Part shown: positions 8,396 to 17,595 of the stretch, piece after piece
How positions within the stretch are numbered: position 1 is the first letter of the stretch
Layout: each line of letters opens with the position of its first letter
Origin: an uncultured Roseiflexus sp.
GTDB lineage: Bacteria > Chloroflexota > Chloroflexia > Chloroflexales > Roseiflexaceae
Direction: 5' to 3'
DNA: 47,417 bases
Assembly: GCA_937935075.1 (NCBI GenBank)
Contig: CALGYB010000089.1
Span: forward strand, 1-47,417
Program-made: the position numbers and the translations under genes
The notes under the pieces: generated by a model
The model's database searches: none
The model's input: only the letters and a program-made list of their open reading frames with translations
Told to the model about the DNA's origin: nothing

Positions 8396-11300
8396 ATGAT
8401 TCCGCGAACGCTGACGCTGCAAAACTTCATGTGCTACCGCGAAGGGTTGCCGCCGCTCGTGTTCGACGGCATCTCGATCGCGTGTCTGGCAGGCGATAAC
8501 GGCGCCGGCAAATCGGCGCTGCTCGACGCGATCACCTGGGCGCTGTGGGGCGCGTCGCGCCTGAAGAGCGACGATGACCTGGTGGCGCTCGGCGCCACCG
8601 AAATGATGGTGGACCTTGAGTTCACCCTCGATGGGCAGGACTACCGCGTGATCCGCCGCCGCATCCGCGGCAAACGCAGCGGTCAGAGTCAGCTCGATTT
8701 TCAGGTGCGCGACGAGAACGGCTGGCGCTCGCTGACCCCCGGCGGCATCCGTGAAACGCAGCAGTTGATCATCCAGACGCTGCGCATGGATTATGAGATC
8801 TTCGCCAACTCGGCCTACCTCCGCCAGGGACACGCCGATGAGTTCACCCGCAAAGAACCGGCGAAACGCAAGCAGGTGCTGGCGGATATTCTTGGTCTGA
8901 GCGTGTATGAGGACCTTGAGAGCCGGGCGAAAGAGCGCGCCCGCCTCATCGAGGGGCAGATCCGCGGTCTCGAAGGGCAGATCGGCGAACTGCGCCGCCA
9001 GGCGGAACGGTGCGACCTGCTGACGGAAGATGTGCGTGTTGCCGAACAGCGTGTCGCCGATGTCACCGAGCGCGTCGCAGCGGCGCGGCTGGCGCTCGAG
9101 ACAGCGACTGCCAGGGTCCAGGAACTCGAAACGGTGCGCGCCATCCGCAACGACCGCCAGGCGCAGATTCAGCAACGCCGCACCGAACGTGATGCGCAGG
9201 CGCAGAGTCTGGAACAGCAGCTGGCAAGGCAAAAGCGCGCTGAGTCCTTGATTGCGCGCCGCACCGAAATTGAAGCAGGCATCCGCGCCCTGCGCGCCGC
9301 TGAAGCGGAGCGTGACCGCCTCGGCGCCTTGCGCGACGAGTACGACCAACTCCAGGCGCGCCGCGCCACGCTCGTGCAGGCGATTTCCAGCGTTGAACAC
9401 ACCCTCCGCGCCGACGTGCGCGTTGCCGAAACTCAGGTGCAGACACTGCGCGAACGCGCTGCCCGCCGTCCCAGGCTGGTTGCAGACCTGGAGCGCCTGT
9501 CGGCGCACCTGGCGGGTCAGGCGCCGATTGCAGAAGAGTTGTCCGCTTTGCGTACCCGCCGCGCCGACCTGACCGACCGCCTCCGCCGCGTCAACGAACT
9601 GTTGCGCCGCCGCACGACGCTCGAAGGCGACATCAAACTGAAACACGACTCGCTGGTCGCCACCCGCGAAGAGCAGAAGCGTATTTTGCGCACCCTGGCG
9701 GATCAACTGAAACACGAAGCGCAGTGGCATGACGATCTTGCTGCGGCGCTTGCAGAACGTGACCGGCTCGAGGCGACTGCTGCCCGTCTTGAAGCGCTCC
9801 GCAACGATGAGCGCACCCTTGCCGAGCAGATCGGCGCGATGCGCGCCCAATGCGAGACCGTTCAGCGGCAGGGTGAACAGATCAACGACAAACTGCGTTT
9901 GCTCGGTCCTGATGTGACGGTGTGCCCGCTCTGCAAAAGCGAACTTGGGCACGACGGCATTGCCCACATCCAGGCGGAGTATGAGCGTGAACGCCAGGCG
10001 CTGCGCCAGCAGTACGCCATTGCAAAACGTGACGCCGAACAACTCGAAACGCAGCTCAAACGCCTGCGCGACGACATTCGCGCCGCAGAAAAGCGCCTTG
10101 CCGCGCTCCCCGCTCTCCAGGGAAGCATTGCGCGCCTGGAAAACGACCTCGCCAGATGCGACACGCTCCGCCAGCAACAGATCGAGGCGCAGCGCTTGCA
10201 CGACGATGTGGCGATGCGTCTGATGAAGAACGATTACGAAATGGCGGCGCGCGAGGAGTTGAAGCGCATCGATGCCGAGATTACGGCGCTTGGCGCCGTT
10301 GAGTCGCTCGAACGTGAGATTGCCGCAGTTGATCGTCGAGTCAACGGTCTCGAAGACCTCAACCGTGAACAGGTGATGCTCCAGGCGCAGATTGATGCGC
10401 TACGTCGTGAGATCCGGCAGATTGATGATGAAGACCCGGCGTTGCACGAACAAGAGCAGATTGTCGCGGCATTGACCAGGCGCCTGGCGCAGGACGATTT
10501 TGCGCACGACGAGCGCGCGGCGCTTGCCGCGCTCGATGAACAGATTGCCGCATTAGGGTACAGCCGCGAGCGGTACGATCAGGCGCAGGCGGAGGCGCAG
10601 GCGCTGAAGCACTGGGAGGAAGACTGGACCCGCCTGCAACGCGCCGAAGAGTGGCTTGCCGAGCATGAAGGCGACATCGCGCGCGCGGCGGAGCGCCTGC
10701 GGCAGATCGACGCGCAGATCGCCGCTGACGAAGCAGAGGTGCAGCGCCTCAACGAACGGCTGCGCGACCTGGCGCCCGCCGCGCGCGCGCGCGACGAAGC
10801 CGACGCCAGATTTAACGAACTCCACCGCGAACTGCTGGCGCGTCAGAAAGACCTCGGCGAACGTCAGGCGGACCTGCGCCGCGCCCAGGAAGCTGCGCGC
10901 AGCCTCGCCGACGCGGAAGCGCGTCGCCTGGCGCTTCTTGAACGCAAGAGCCTGTTCGATGAACTGACCCTGGCGTTCGGGAAAAAAGGCATCCAGGCGA
11001 TGCTGATCGAAACTGCCCTCCCCGAACTTGAGCGCGAAGCCAACCGCCTGCTCAGTCGAATGACCGACAATCAGATGCATTTGACCTTCGAGACGCAGCG
11101 TGACACCAAGAAGGGCGATGTCGCCGAAACGCTGGATATCAAGATTGCCGACGCGCTTGGCACGCGCGTCTACGATGCCTATAGCGGCGGTGAGGCGTTC
11201 CGCCTCGACTTCGCCATCCGAATCGCGCTCTCGAAACTGCTGGCGCGTCGCGCCGGCGCGCGCCTCGAAACCCTGATCATCGACGAGGGGTTCGGCTCAC

Positions 11301-11464
11301 AGGACGCGCGCGGGCGTGAACGCCTGGTCGAGGCGATCATCTCGGTCCAGCACGACTTCCGCTGCGTGCTGGTGATTACCCATATTCAGGAACTGAAGGA
11401 TATGTTTCCGGTGCAGATCGAAATCGTCAAAACATCCAACGGCAGTATCTGGACGATTGCGTAG
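8396..11464 (+). CDS. sbcC: SbcC/Rad50-type SMC-like nuclease subunit
   Basis: 1022 residues. ATP-binding halves lie at both ends: Walker A GDNGAGKS at 33-40, the signature YSGGEAFR near 929-936 and Walker B LIIDEGFG near 960-967. Between them are two long antiparallel coiled coils, rich in Arg/Glu/Gln/Ala, meeting at the zinc hook CPLC at 510-513. This is the Rad50 plan; the partner is Mre11/SbcD, and the complex trims DNA ends and hairpins. No SbcD gene is adjacent, so it must lie elsewhere. ATG 8396 is chosen because MIPRTLTLQNFMCY is the usual Rad50 beginning. Confidence 0.95.
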   Translation: MIPRTLTLQNFMCYREGLPPLVFDGISIACLAGDNGAGKSALLDAITWALWGASRLKSDDDLVALGATEMMVDLEFTLDGQDYRVIRRRIRGKRSGQSQLDFQVRDENGWRSLTPGGIRETQQLIIQTLRMDYEIFANSAYLRQGHADEFTRKEPAKRKQVLADILGLSVYEDLESRAKERARLIEGQIRGLEGQIGELRRQAERCDLLTEDVRVAEQRVADVTERVAAARLALETATARVQELETVRAIRNDRQAQIQQRRTERDAQAQSLEQQLARQKRAESLIARRTEIEAGIRALRAAEAERDRLGALRDEYDQLQARRATLVQAISSVEHTLRADVRVAETQVQTLRERAARRPRLVADLERLSAHLAGQAPIAEELSALRTRRADLTDRLRRVNELLRRRTTLEGDIKLKHDSLVATREEQKRILRTLADQLKHEAQWHDDLAAALAERDRLEATAARLEALRNDERTLAEQIGAMRAQCETVQRQGEQINDKLRLLGPDVTVCPLCKSELGHDGIAHIQAEYERERQALRQQYAIAKRDAEQLETQLKRLRDDIRAAEKRLAALPALQGSIARLENDLARCDTLRQQQIEAQRLHDDVAMRLMKNDYEMAAREELKRIDAEITALGAVESLEREIAAVDRRVNGLEDLNREQVMLQAQIDALRREIRQIDDEDPALHEQEQIVAALTRRLAQDDFAHDERAALAALDEQIAALGYSRERYDQAQAEAQALKHWEEDWTRLQRAEEWLAEHEGDIARAAERLRQIDAQIAADEAEVQRLNERLRDLAPAARARDEADARFNELHRELLARQKDLGERQADLRRAQEAARSLADAEARRLALLERKSLFDELTLAFGKKGIQAMLIETALPELEREANRLLSRMTDNQMHLTFETQRDTKKGDVAETLDIKIADALGTRVYDAYSGGEAFRLDFAIRIALSKLLARRAGARLETLIIDEGFGSQDARGRERLVEAIISVQHDFRCVLVITHIQELKDMFPVQIEIVKTSNGSIWTIA

Positions 11465-11571
11465 AATCGCATGCGCCGGAACGTGTACGTGGAAGAGTGT
11501 CGATAGCGCCCATGGCAGTGTCAGCTCGTTTGGAACGGAAGAACCTGATTGTCATCGATCAAGAGGGACCG

Positions 11572-12333
11572 ATGAGTCATACTGGCTTTTCCGATCTGTT
11601 GCCGGATTTCGTCTTTGTGCCGTCGCAATCGTTCGTCATGGGCACTCCCGAACATGAACTCGGAACGCTGGCAAAAACCTTTGGCGGCACACGCGAATCG
11701 TACCGCGAGGAGTCGCCACAGCATACGCTGACCCTTCCGCCGTTCGCTATTGCGCGCACACCGGTCACTAACGCACTCTTCGCTGCATATGTCGCCGATA
11801 CAGGCGCCCGCTCGCCACTTATCTGGCGTGGCGCGACTCCTCCTGATGAATTGCGCGATTGTCCGGCGACCGACGTGAGTTGGGAGGAGGCGCAGCGGTT
11901 TTGCCACTGGCTGAGCGCAAAGACAGGAGTGCCGTATCGGCTGCCGACCGAGGCGGAATGGGAATATGCCGCGCGCGGTAGCGATGGACGGCGCTTTCCC
12001 TGGGGCGATGGCTGGGACCCGGCGCGCGCCAATACCCGCGATGGCGGCAGCGGCAGGGTGATGCCGGTTGGAGTGAATCCGTCCGGCGCCAGTCCGTTCG
12101 GTTGCCTCGATATGGCAGGTAACGTCTGGGAATGGACTGCATCGCTCGATGCACCGTACCCCTATCGCCCCGACGATGGACGCGAAGACTCCGATATTCC
12201 CGGCAGACGCATCCTGCGCGGCGGTTCGTTCGCCAATCCGCGCGGTTTTGCCCGCTGCGCCTGTCGCTTTCGCCTTGCGCCGACGGTGTGCAATGAGTTC
12301 CTTGGGTTTCGACTGGCATTTAGCGTGGTCTGA
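11572..12333 (+). CDS. SUMF1/formylglycine-generating-enzyme-like domain protein
   Basis: 253 residues from ATG 11572, which has AGAGGG upstream; GTG 11497 and ATG 11512 are longer options. The fold is recognised from FVMGTPEHE, VTNALFAAYV, DVSWEEAQRFCHWLSAKTG, YRLPTEAEWEYAARG, FPWGDGWDPARANT, DMAGNVWEWTAS, ILRGGSFANPRGFARCACRFRLAP and GFRLAF. The first Cys of the FGE active site (in the canonical GGSYLCH region) is replaced (GGSFANP), so sulfatase activation is doubtful. Relatives include iron-dependent sulfoxide synthases and non-catalytic domains. The stop is one base before the next start, so the two genes are probably co-transcribed. Confidence 0.85.
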   Translation: MSHTGFSDLLPDFVFVPSQSFVMGTPEHELGTLAKTFGGTRESYREESPQHTLTLPPFAIARTPVTNALFAAYVADTGARSPLIWRGATPPDELRDCPATDVSWEEAQRFCHWLSAKTGVPYRLPTEAEWEYAARGSDGRRFPWGDGWDPARANTRDGGSGRVMPVGVNPSGASPFGCLDMAGNVWEWTASLDAPYPYRPDDGREDSDIPGRRILRGGSFANPRGFARCACRFRLAPTVCNEFLGFRLAFSVV

Positions 12334-12334
12334 T

Positions 12335-13051
12335 ATGAAACGCTCGACCATCAACGCCATCCTGCGCGCCGCCGATGCGTTCATCCGTGAACGCGGCTTC
12401 TACCTGCCGCCATTTGCGTCCTGGATGCCGGAAGAGTGGCGCACGCGCGGACCCGAATGCGCCGAGATCGTTGAGAACGGTCTCGGTTGGGATGTCACCG
12501 ATTTCGGAACCGACGACTTCGCGCATACAGGACTGACCCTGTTCACCCTCCGCAATGGCAATCCCCGCAATCCTGCCCGGAAACCGTATGCCGAAAAACT
12601 CCTGATCGTCGAAGATGGACAAATCACCCCGTTCCATTTCCACTGGCGAAAAACCGAAGACATCATCAACCGCGGCGGCGGCGTGCTCGCCGTTCAACTG
12701 TACGCTTCCACCCCCGACGAACAGCTCGATGAGGCGCAGACCATCGACGTTTCCCTCGATGGCGTTCGCTGCACCGTCGCTGCGGGCAGCATTGTGAGGC
12801 TTCGCCCCGGTGAAAGCATCACAATCCCGCCACGACTGTACCATGCCTTCTGGGGAGAAGGAGAGCGCGTTCTGGTTGGCGAAGTGTCTTCGCTCAACGA
12901 CGATGCCGCCGATAATCGCTTTCTCCAACCGATCGGGCGGTTTCCGATCATCGACGAGGATGAGCCGCCGCTCTACTTGCTCTGCACCGACTACAAGCGC
13001 TTCTATGCTGCGTTTGACGAACGCCTGAGAAACCTTGACCATCCCTCATAA
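12335..13051 (+). CDS. D-lyxose isomerase-like cupin
   Basis: 238 residues, YdaE/D-lyxose ketol-isomerase family, which interconverts D-lyxose and D-xylulose with a bound divalent metal in a cupin barrel. Metal ligands are visible as H-x-H in ITPFHFHWRKTEDI with the following Glu, and the later His in RLYHAFWG. Substrate-pocket features such as GWDVTDFG are present. The start ATG 12335 immediately follows the stop of the SUMF1-like gene. A longer frame beginning at 12149 merely overlaps that gene and is rejected. Confidence 0.85.
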   Translation: MKRSTINAILRAADAFIRERGFYLPPFASWMPEEWRTRGPECAEIVENGLGWDVTDFGTDDFAHTGLTLFTLRNGNPRNPARKPYAEKLLIVEDGQITPFHFHWRKTEDIINRGGGVLAVQLYASTPDEQLDEAQTIDVSLDGVRCTVAAGSIVRLRPGESITIPPRLYHAFWGEGERVLVGEVSSLNDDAADNRFLQPIGRFPIIDEDEPPLYLLCTDYKRFYAAFDERLRNLDHPS

Positions 13052-13095
13052 GCGTGTTACAGTAAACTGATACCTATGACAGTGTGTCATACACG

Positions 13096-14286
13096 ATGGC
13101 AACAGTCACATTGCATCCCGGTAAAGAACGACCTGTGGTTCACCATCACCCATGGGTGTTTTCTGGAGCGATTGCACGCATTCAGGGACCGTTCCCTGAG
13201 CGCGGTGAAGTGGTCGATGTGCAGGCCGCCAGCGGCGAGTGGCTGGCACGCGGCTGCTGGAGCGACGGATCGCAGATCCGCATCCGCCTGTTTACGTGGA
13301 ACCCGAACGAACCGCTTGACGATGCGCTGATCCGTCGCCGTATCGAACGAGCCATCGATGGTCGCCGCAGACTCGGCATGCTCACCGAAGACGGTGCGTG
13401 CCGCCTGGTCTACGCCGAGTCCGATGGCATCCCCGGATTGATTGTTGACCACTATGCCGGGTTTCTGGCGGTGCAACTGCTGACGCAGTCCATGGCGCAG
13501 CGCAGCGCAGCGATCACCCGCATTCTGGCGGAGACGCTGGCGCCACGCGGCATCTACGAGCGCAGCGATGCCGAGGTCCGTGACAGGGAAGGTCTTCCGC
13601 CCGCATCGGGCGCGCTGTGGGGCGCAACGCCGCCAGAGCGCGTGCGGGTGCGATTCCCCGGCGATCTCTGGCTTCCGGTCGATCTGTGCAGCGGGCAAAA
13701 AACCGGCGCCTATCTCGACCAGGCGTTCAACCGGTTGCGCGTCGCCGCCTATTGTGCCGGCGCGGAGATGCTGGACTGCTTCTGCTACACCGGCGGCTTT
13801 ACCATTGCTGCAGCGCGCTCCGGCGCCCGCCGCGCAACGGCTGTCGATACGAGCGAGACTGCGCTGAACATGCTGCGCGATGGCCTTACGCTCAACGCCA
13901 TCACCATGCCGGTCGAAACGGTGGCTGCGGATGTGTTCCAACTGCTGCGACGCTACCGTGAGGAGCAGCGGCGCTTCGATGTGATTGTGCTCGACCCGCC
14001 CAAGTTCGCCCATTCGCAAGCGCAGGTCGAGCGGGCAACCCGCGGCTACAAAGATATCAATCTGCTGGCAATCCAATTGCTGCGCCCCGGCGGGATTCTG
14101 GCAACGTTCTCCTGTTCCGGTCTGGTGTCGAGCGATCTGTTCCAGAAGATCGTCTTCGGCGCGGCGCTCGATGCGCGCCGTGAGGTGCAGATTATCGAGC
14201 GCCTGGCGCAAAGCCCCGATCATCCGGTGTTGCTGACATTTCCCGAAGGAGAGTACCTGAAAGGTCTGATCTGTCGTGTGTGGTAG
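13096..14286 (+). CDS. Class I rRNA methyltransferase, RlmI-like (copy 1)
   Basis: 396 residues. An N-terminal PUA-like region (HHHPWVFSGAI...GEVVDVQAASGEWLARGCW) precedes an EEHEE segment (GIPGLIVDHYAGFLAVQLLTQ) and a Rossmann SAM domain: GQKTGAYLDQ, LDCFCYTGGFTIAA, AVDTSETAL and LDPPKFAHSQ. This matches the RlmI/YccW family, which makes 5-methylcytosine in 23S rRNA. A second family member lies at 27647-28855. ATG 13096 is preferred to the GTG four codons upstream. Six bases separate it from argJ. Confidence 0.9.
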   Translation: MATVTLHPGKERPVVHHHPWVFSGAIARIQGPFPERGEVVDVQAASGEWLARGCWSDGSQIRIRLFTWNPNEPLDDALIRRRIERAIDGRRRLGMLTEDGACRLVYAESDGIPGLIVDHYAGFLAVQLLTQSMAQRSAAITRILAETLAPRGIYERSDAEVRDREGLPPASGALWGATPPERVRVRFPGDLWLPVDLCSGQKTGAYLDQAFNRLRVAAYCAGAEMLDCFCYTGGFTIAAARSGARRATAVDTSETALNMLRDGLTLNAITMPVETVAADVFQLLRRYREEQRRFDVIVLDPPKFAHSQAQVERATRGYKDINLLAIQLLRPGGILATFSCSGLVSSDLFQKIVFGAALDARREVQIIERLAQSPDHPVLLTFPEGEYLKGLICRVW

Positions 14287-14292
14287 ATCGCC

Positions 14293-15486
14293 ATGAGTTA
14301 CAATATTATCGAAGACGGTCATATTTCGAGTCCGGCAGGATTCCGCGCCACTGGCGTCTCCTGCGGGCTGAAGGAAATTCGCGCGCGCGATCTGGCCATC
14401 GTCTATTCGCAGTCGCCCTGCCGTGTCGGGGCGCTCTTTACAACCAACCTGATCGTTGCCGCGCCGATCTTTTTCAACCAGGCGATCCTGGCGCGTAGCC
14501 GCGACAACATTCGCGCCATCGTCATCAATGCCGGGCACGCCAATGCCGGCACAGGCCAGCCGGGGCTGGCGACGGTGGTGGAGTGCGCCAAGATTGCTGC
14601 GGATGAACTCGAAGTGCCGCGTGACAGCGTGCTGATGCTTTCGACGGGGCAGATCGGCGTCATGCCGCCGCTCGACCGCATGCGAGAAGGAATCCGACGC
14701 GCCGCGTCTGAACTCGACAGCAATGGGGGACGCCGCGCCGCACTTGCTATTCTGACAAGCGATACGCGCCCGAAAGAACGCGCTTTCCGCGTGTCGCTCC
14801 GTGAAGGGCGAACGGTGACGCTGGCGGGCATGGCGAAAGGCGCACATATGGTCAGCCCGAACCTTGCCACACTGCTCTGCGTGATCACCACCGATGCGCC
14901 GATCGAGTCGCGCTTGCTGATGCGTGCGCTCGACCAGAGCGTGAGCCGTTCGTTCGGAAGACTGCACATCGACGGCGATATGAGCCCGAATGACGCGGTG
15001 TTGGTGCTGGCAAACGGCGCTGCTGGAGGACCTCCCATCGTCGATGGATCGCGCGAACTCGGCGTCTGGCAGCAGGCGCTCGACGCGCTGTGCCACGACC
15101 TGGCGCAGCAGGTGTTGCGCGATGCGGCTTTGGGCGGCAAACATATCTTCATTACGGTGCGCGGCGCTTCCACAGATGCGGCTGCCTCGCAGGTCGCGCG
15201 CGCGGTGGCGCGGTCGATGGCGGTGCGCCACATGTGCGCGCGCAATCTGCCCGATTGGGGCGGGATGCTCGTCGCGGTCGGCGCAAGCGGGGTGGATCTG
15301 CGCCCTGATCTGCTCGAGTTGCGCATTGGCGCCGTGACGGTGATGGATGATGGCGTGCCCGCACGTTTCGATCAAACGGCGCTGGTTCAGGCGTTATCTG
15401 GACCAGAAGTTGAGTTGTTGATTGACCTGCATACAGGCGCCGGTACGGCTACGGTATGGACGTGTACGGCCGGTGTGGAGCCATAA
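14293..15486 (+). CDS. argJ: ArgJ, glutamate N-acetyltransferase
   Basis: 397 residues, ornithine acetyltransferase family. It transfers acetyl from N-acetylornithine to glutamate in the cyclic arginine pathway and often also uses acetyl-CoA. The self-cleavage site is visible in MAKGAHMVSPNLATLLC, with T193 the nucleophile of the beta chain. RASGVSCGLKE-like N-terminus and INAGHANAGTG (oxyanion and substrate loop) fit. Other arginine genes are absent nearby. The stop is 4 bases before the next gene. Confidence 0.95.
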   Translation: MSYNIIEDGHISSPAGFRATGVSCGLKEIRARDLAIVYSQSPCRVGALFTTNLIVAAPIFFNQAILARSRDNIRAIVINAGHANAGTGQPGLATVVECAKIAADELEVPRDSVLMLSTGQIGVMPPLDRMREGIRRAASELDSNGGRRAALAILTSDTRPKERAFRVSLREGRTVTLAGMAKGAHMVSPNLATLLCVITTDAPIESRLLMRALDQSVSRSFGRLHIDGDMSPNDAVLVLANGAAGGPPIVDGSRELGVWQQALDALCHDLAQQVLRDAALGGKHIFITVRGASTDAAASQVARAVARSMAVRHMCARNLPDWGGMLVAVGASGVDLRPDLLELRIGAVTVMDDGVPARFDQTALVQALSGPEVELLIDLHTGAGTATVWTCTAGVEP

Positions 15487-15490
15487 ACCT

Positions 15491-16192
15491 ATGAAATTAC
15501 CCCTCTTCCCGCTGCATACGGTGCTGTTTCCGGGCGCACCGATCTCGCTCCATATTTTCGAGGAACGGTACCGCCTGATGATCGGTCAGTGTCTGGCGCA
15601 GCAACAACCGTTCGGGGTTGTGCTCCTCCGCTCCGGCAGCGAAGTCAGCCCCGACGACCCGTTCATTCGCAGTTTGCGCCGCCAGCTCGATGTGGACGAT
15701 GACGATCCCGTGCGCGAGGCGGTTGTGCCATTCGAGATTGGCACCGTTGCGCGCATTACCGAAAGTCAGCAGTTCGACGATGGGCGCTACCTGCTGATCG
15801 CAGTGGGACAACGCCGCTTCCGCGTGCAGTATATCATTCAACATCAGCCGTACATCATTGCCTCGGTCACACAACTGGCAGAGGACACGTCAACCCTTTC
15901 GAGCGCAGAAATCACTAAAGTGCGCCAGACATATGAACGGTACTGGGCGACGATGACGCGCGTCACCGGGAGAGAGTACGAGTACGAGGAATTGCCCGTC
16001 GATGCCGTCGAACTCTCCTACTGGCTGGCGCATCGCTTACATGTGGACAATCAGCGGAAGCAGCGCTGGCTCGAAAGCGACGTTGCTACGCGCCTGCGCG
16101 AAGCGACCGGCATGCTCAATGTGGAGATTGCCATGCTCCCGCGCACCGGTTATCAACGCGCCAGCGATGTCTGGCCATGGTCGTGGAACTAA
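15491..16192 (+). CDS. LON substrate-binding domain protein
   Basis: 233 residues matching only the N-terminal domain of Lon protease: LPLFPLHTVLFPGAPISLHIFEERYRLM at the start, FGVVLLRSGSEV, then GTVARI and YLLIAVGQRRFRV. There is no ATPase or protease domain, so it is a stand-alone LON-domain protein; the biochemical role of these is unclear. The helical C-terminus (LSYWLAHRLHVDNQRKQRWLE) completes the fold. The start is five bases after argJ, which suggests coupling. Confidence 0.9.
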   Translation: MKLPLFPLHTVLFPGAPISLHIFEERYRLMIGQCLAQQQPFGVVLLRSGSEVSPDDPFIRSLRRQLDVDDDDPVREAVVPFEIGTVARITESQQFDDGRYLLIAVGQRRFRVQYIIQHQPYIIASVTQLAEDTSTLSSAEITKVRQTYERYWATMTRVTGREYEYEELPVDAVELSYWLAHRLHVDNQRKQRWLESDVATRLREATGMLNVEIAMLPRTGYQRASDVWPWSWN

Positions 16193-16210
16193 CCTGCCAG
16201 CATTCGAGCC

Positions 16211-16495
16211 ATGATTGTTGCAGCCTGCATGGTCACTCTGCGTTTGCCCGGCATTCGCTCGTTGAAGGAGAAACGGAGCATCGTGAAATCGTTGCTGAGC
16301 CGGATGCGCAACCGCTTCAACGTTTCGGTCACTGAAGTCGATGCGCACGACAATCATGGGCGCGCCGTCATCGGCATCGCCTGCGTGTCGGGATCGGGCG
16401 ATTATGTCGAAGGGCAGATCCAGGCGGTGCTGCGCTGGATCGAGGAAGAACGTCCTGACCTCGAAATTCTCGCTGCCGACATTGAACTGCTGTGA
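16211..16495 (+). CDS. DUF503/YlxP family protein
   Basis: 94 residues. The conserved beginning VTLRLPGIRSLKEKRSIVKSLLSRMRNRFNVSVTEVD is diagnostic of DUF503 (YlxP), a ferredoxin-like small protein often found near translation factor genes. No enzymatic residues are obvious. Its stop overlaps the GTG start of the next gene. Confidence 0.9.
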   Translation: MIVAACMVTLRLPGIRSLKEKRSIVKSLLSRMRNRFNVSVTEVDAHDNHGRAVIGIACVSGSGDYVEGQIQAVLRWIEEERPDLEILAADIELL

Positions 16496-17595
16496 GTGCT
16501 GGCATGGAAGAGGCGCTCCCCTACCCATTCCTGGCGATTGTCGGTCAGGCGGAGTTGAAGACAGCGCTTGTGCTGGCGTTGATCAACCCGCAGGTCGGCG
16601 GCGTGCTTCTGATTGGTCCCTACGGCGTCGGTAAAACGACCGCTGTGCGTGGGTTGCTCGACGTGATGCCGCTGGTTGAGGTTGAAGAAACCGATGAGGC
16701 GGGCAATCCGGTCAAACGCCGTCGTCCGATGCGCATCATCGAACTGCCGCTCAACGCTCGCATGGAAGACGTGGTTGGCGGCATCAATGAGCGCGTGGCG
16801 CTCGAACAGCAACGGGTGATGCTCGAAGAAGGCGTTCTGGCGCGCGCGCATCGCAATGTGCTCTACATCGACGAAGTCAACCTGCTCGATGCGCGGGTTG
16901 TTGATGCCATTCTCGACGCTGCGGCGCAGGGGCGCACCTTTGTGCGTCGCGGACCGATGACGCGGCTCTATCCATCGCAATTCGTGCTGATCGGTTCGAT
17001 GAATCCGCAAGAAGGGACGCTACGCCCGCAAATCCTTGATCGTTTTGGATTGCGGGTATGGGTGGCGCCGTTGATGGATCGCGATCAGCGACTGGAGATC
17101 TACCGGCGCGCGCGTCGCTTCCGCGAACACCCGGAAGCATTTCGCGCCGGCTATGCTGATGAAACCAGCAAACTCAAGCAAGAGATCGCCGCAGCACGCG
17201 AGATTCTGCCCCAGGTGACGATCGAACCGGCAGCCGAACAGTTCGCCATCGACTGCATCCAGCGCCTCGCCATTCCTTCGCATCGCGCCGAGATCGCGCT
17301 CTTCGAAGCCGCGCGCGCGCGCGCCGCCGCTGATTTTCGCCTGACCGCCACGATTGACGACATCCGGCGCGTGGCCATCCTGGCGCTCCGGCAACGACGC
17401 AGTGTGCAGATCGATGAATATGCCGCTGCAATCGCACTTGAAGATGCCGCTATCGAGCGTGTGATGAACAGCAACGGCGCTGTTTCGTCCCGGCGACGGC
17501 ACTCGCGCAAAAAAACGTCTTCCGACCGCGCCGAAAGCGTCACCCTGCCCACGCCAGCAGATGCTGCCTATCAGGATCGCTTATCAGATACGTGA
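16492..17595 (+). CDS. BchI/ChlI-like AAA+ ATPase
   Basis: 367 residues from GTG 16492 (ATG 16504 also possible). It is close to magnesium chelatase subunit I: YPFLAIVGQAELKTALVLALINPQVGG, Walker A GPYGVGKT, Walker B VLYIDEVNLLDARVVDAILDAAAQG, sensor IGSMNPQEGTLRPQILDRFGLRVWV, and a helical lid. The Walker A (GPYG instead of GDRGTGKST or GEKGTAKST) and a missing or altered insert after helix 2 argue that it is a BchI-like paralogue, not necessarily the chlorophyll enzyme. No BchD or BchH lies alongside. The C-terminal tail is basic and low-complexity. Its last 56 bases overlap the convergent ATPase gene. Confidence 0.82.
   Translation: MSAGMEEALPYPFLAIVGQAELKTALVLALINPQVGGVLLIGPYGVGKTTAVRGLLDVMPLVEVEETDEAGNPVKRRRPMRIIELPLNARMEDVVGGINERVALEQQRVMLEEGVLARAHRNVLYIDEVNLLDARVVDAILDAAAQGRTFVRRGPMTRLYPSQFVLIGSMNPQEGTLRPQILDRFGLRVWVAPLMDRDQRLEIYRRARRFREHPEAFRAGYADETSKLKQEIAAAREILPQVTIEPAAEQFAIDCIQRLAIPSHRAEIALFEAARARAAADFRLTATIDDIRRVAILALRQRRSVQIDEYAAAIALEDAAIERVMNSNGAVSSRRRHSRKKTSSDRAESVTLPTPADAAYQDRLSDT

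Noticed and set aside
8354-10201. Long minus-strand frame opposite sbcC
   Set aside because: Mirror frame of a coiled-coil gene; composition is low-complexity Ala/Gln/Leu with no domain.
13087-15375. Long minus-strand open frame opposite the methyltransferase and argJ
   Set aside because: It is antisense to two well-recognised genes, has no known domain and is a by-product of GC-rich codon use.
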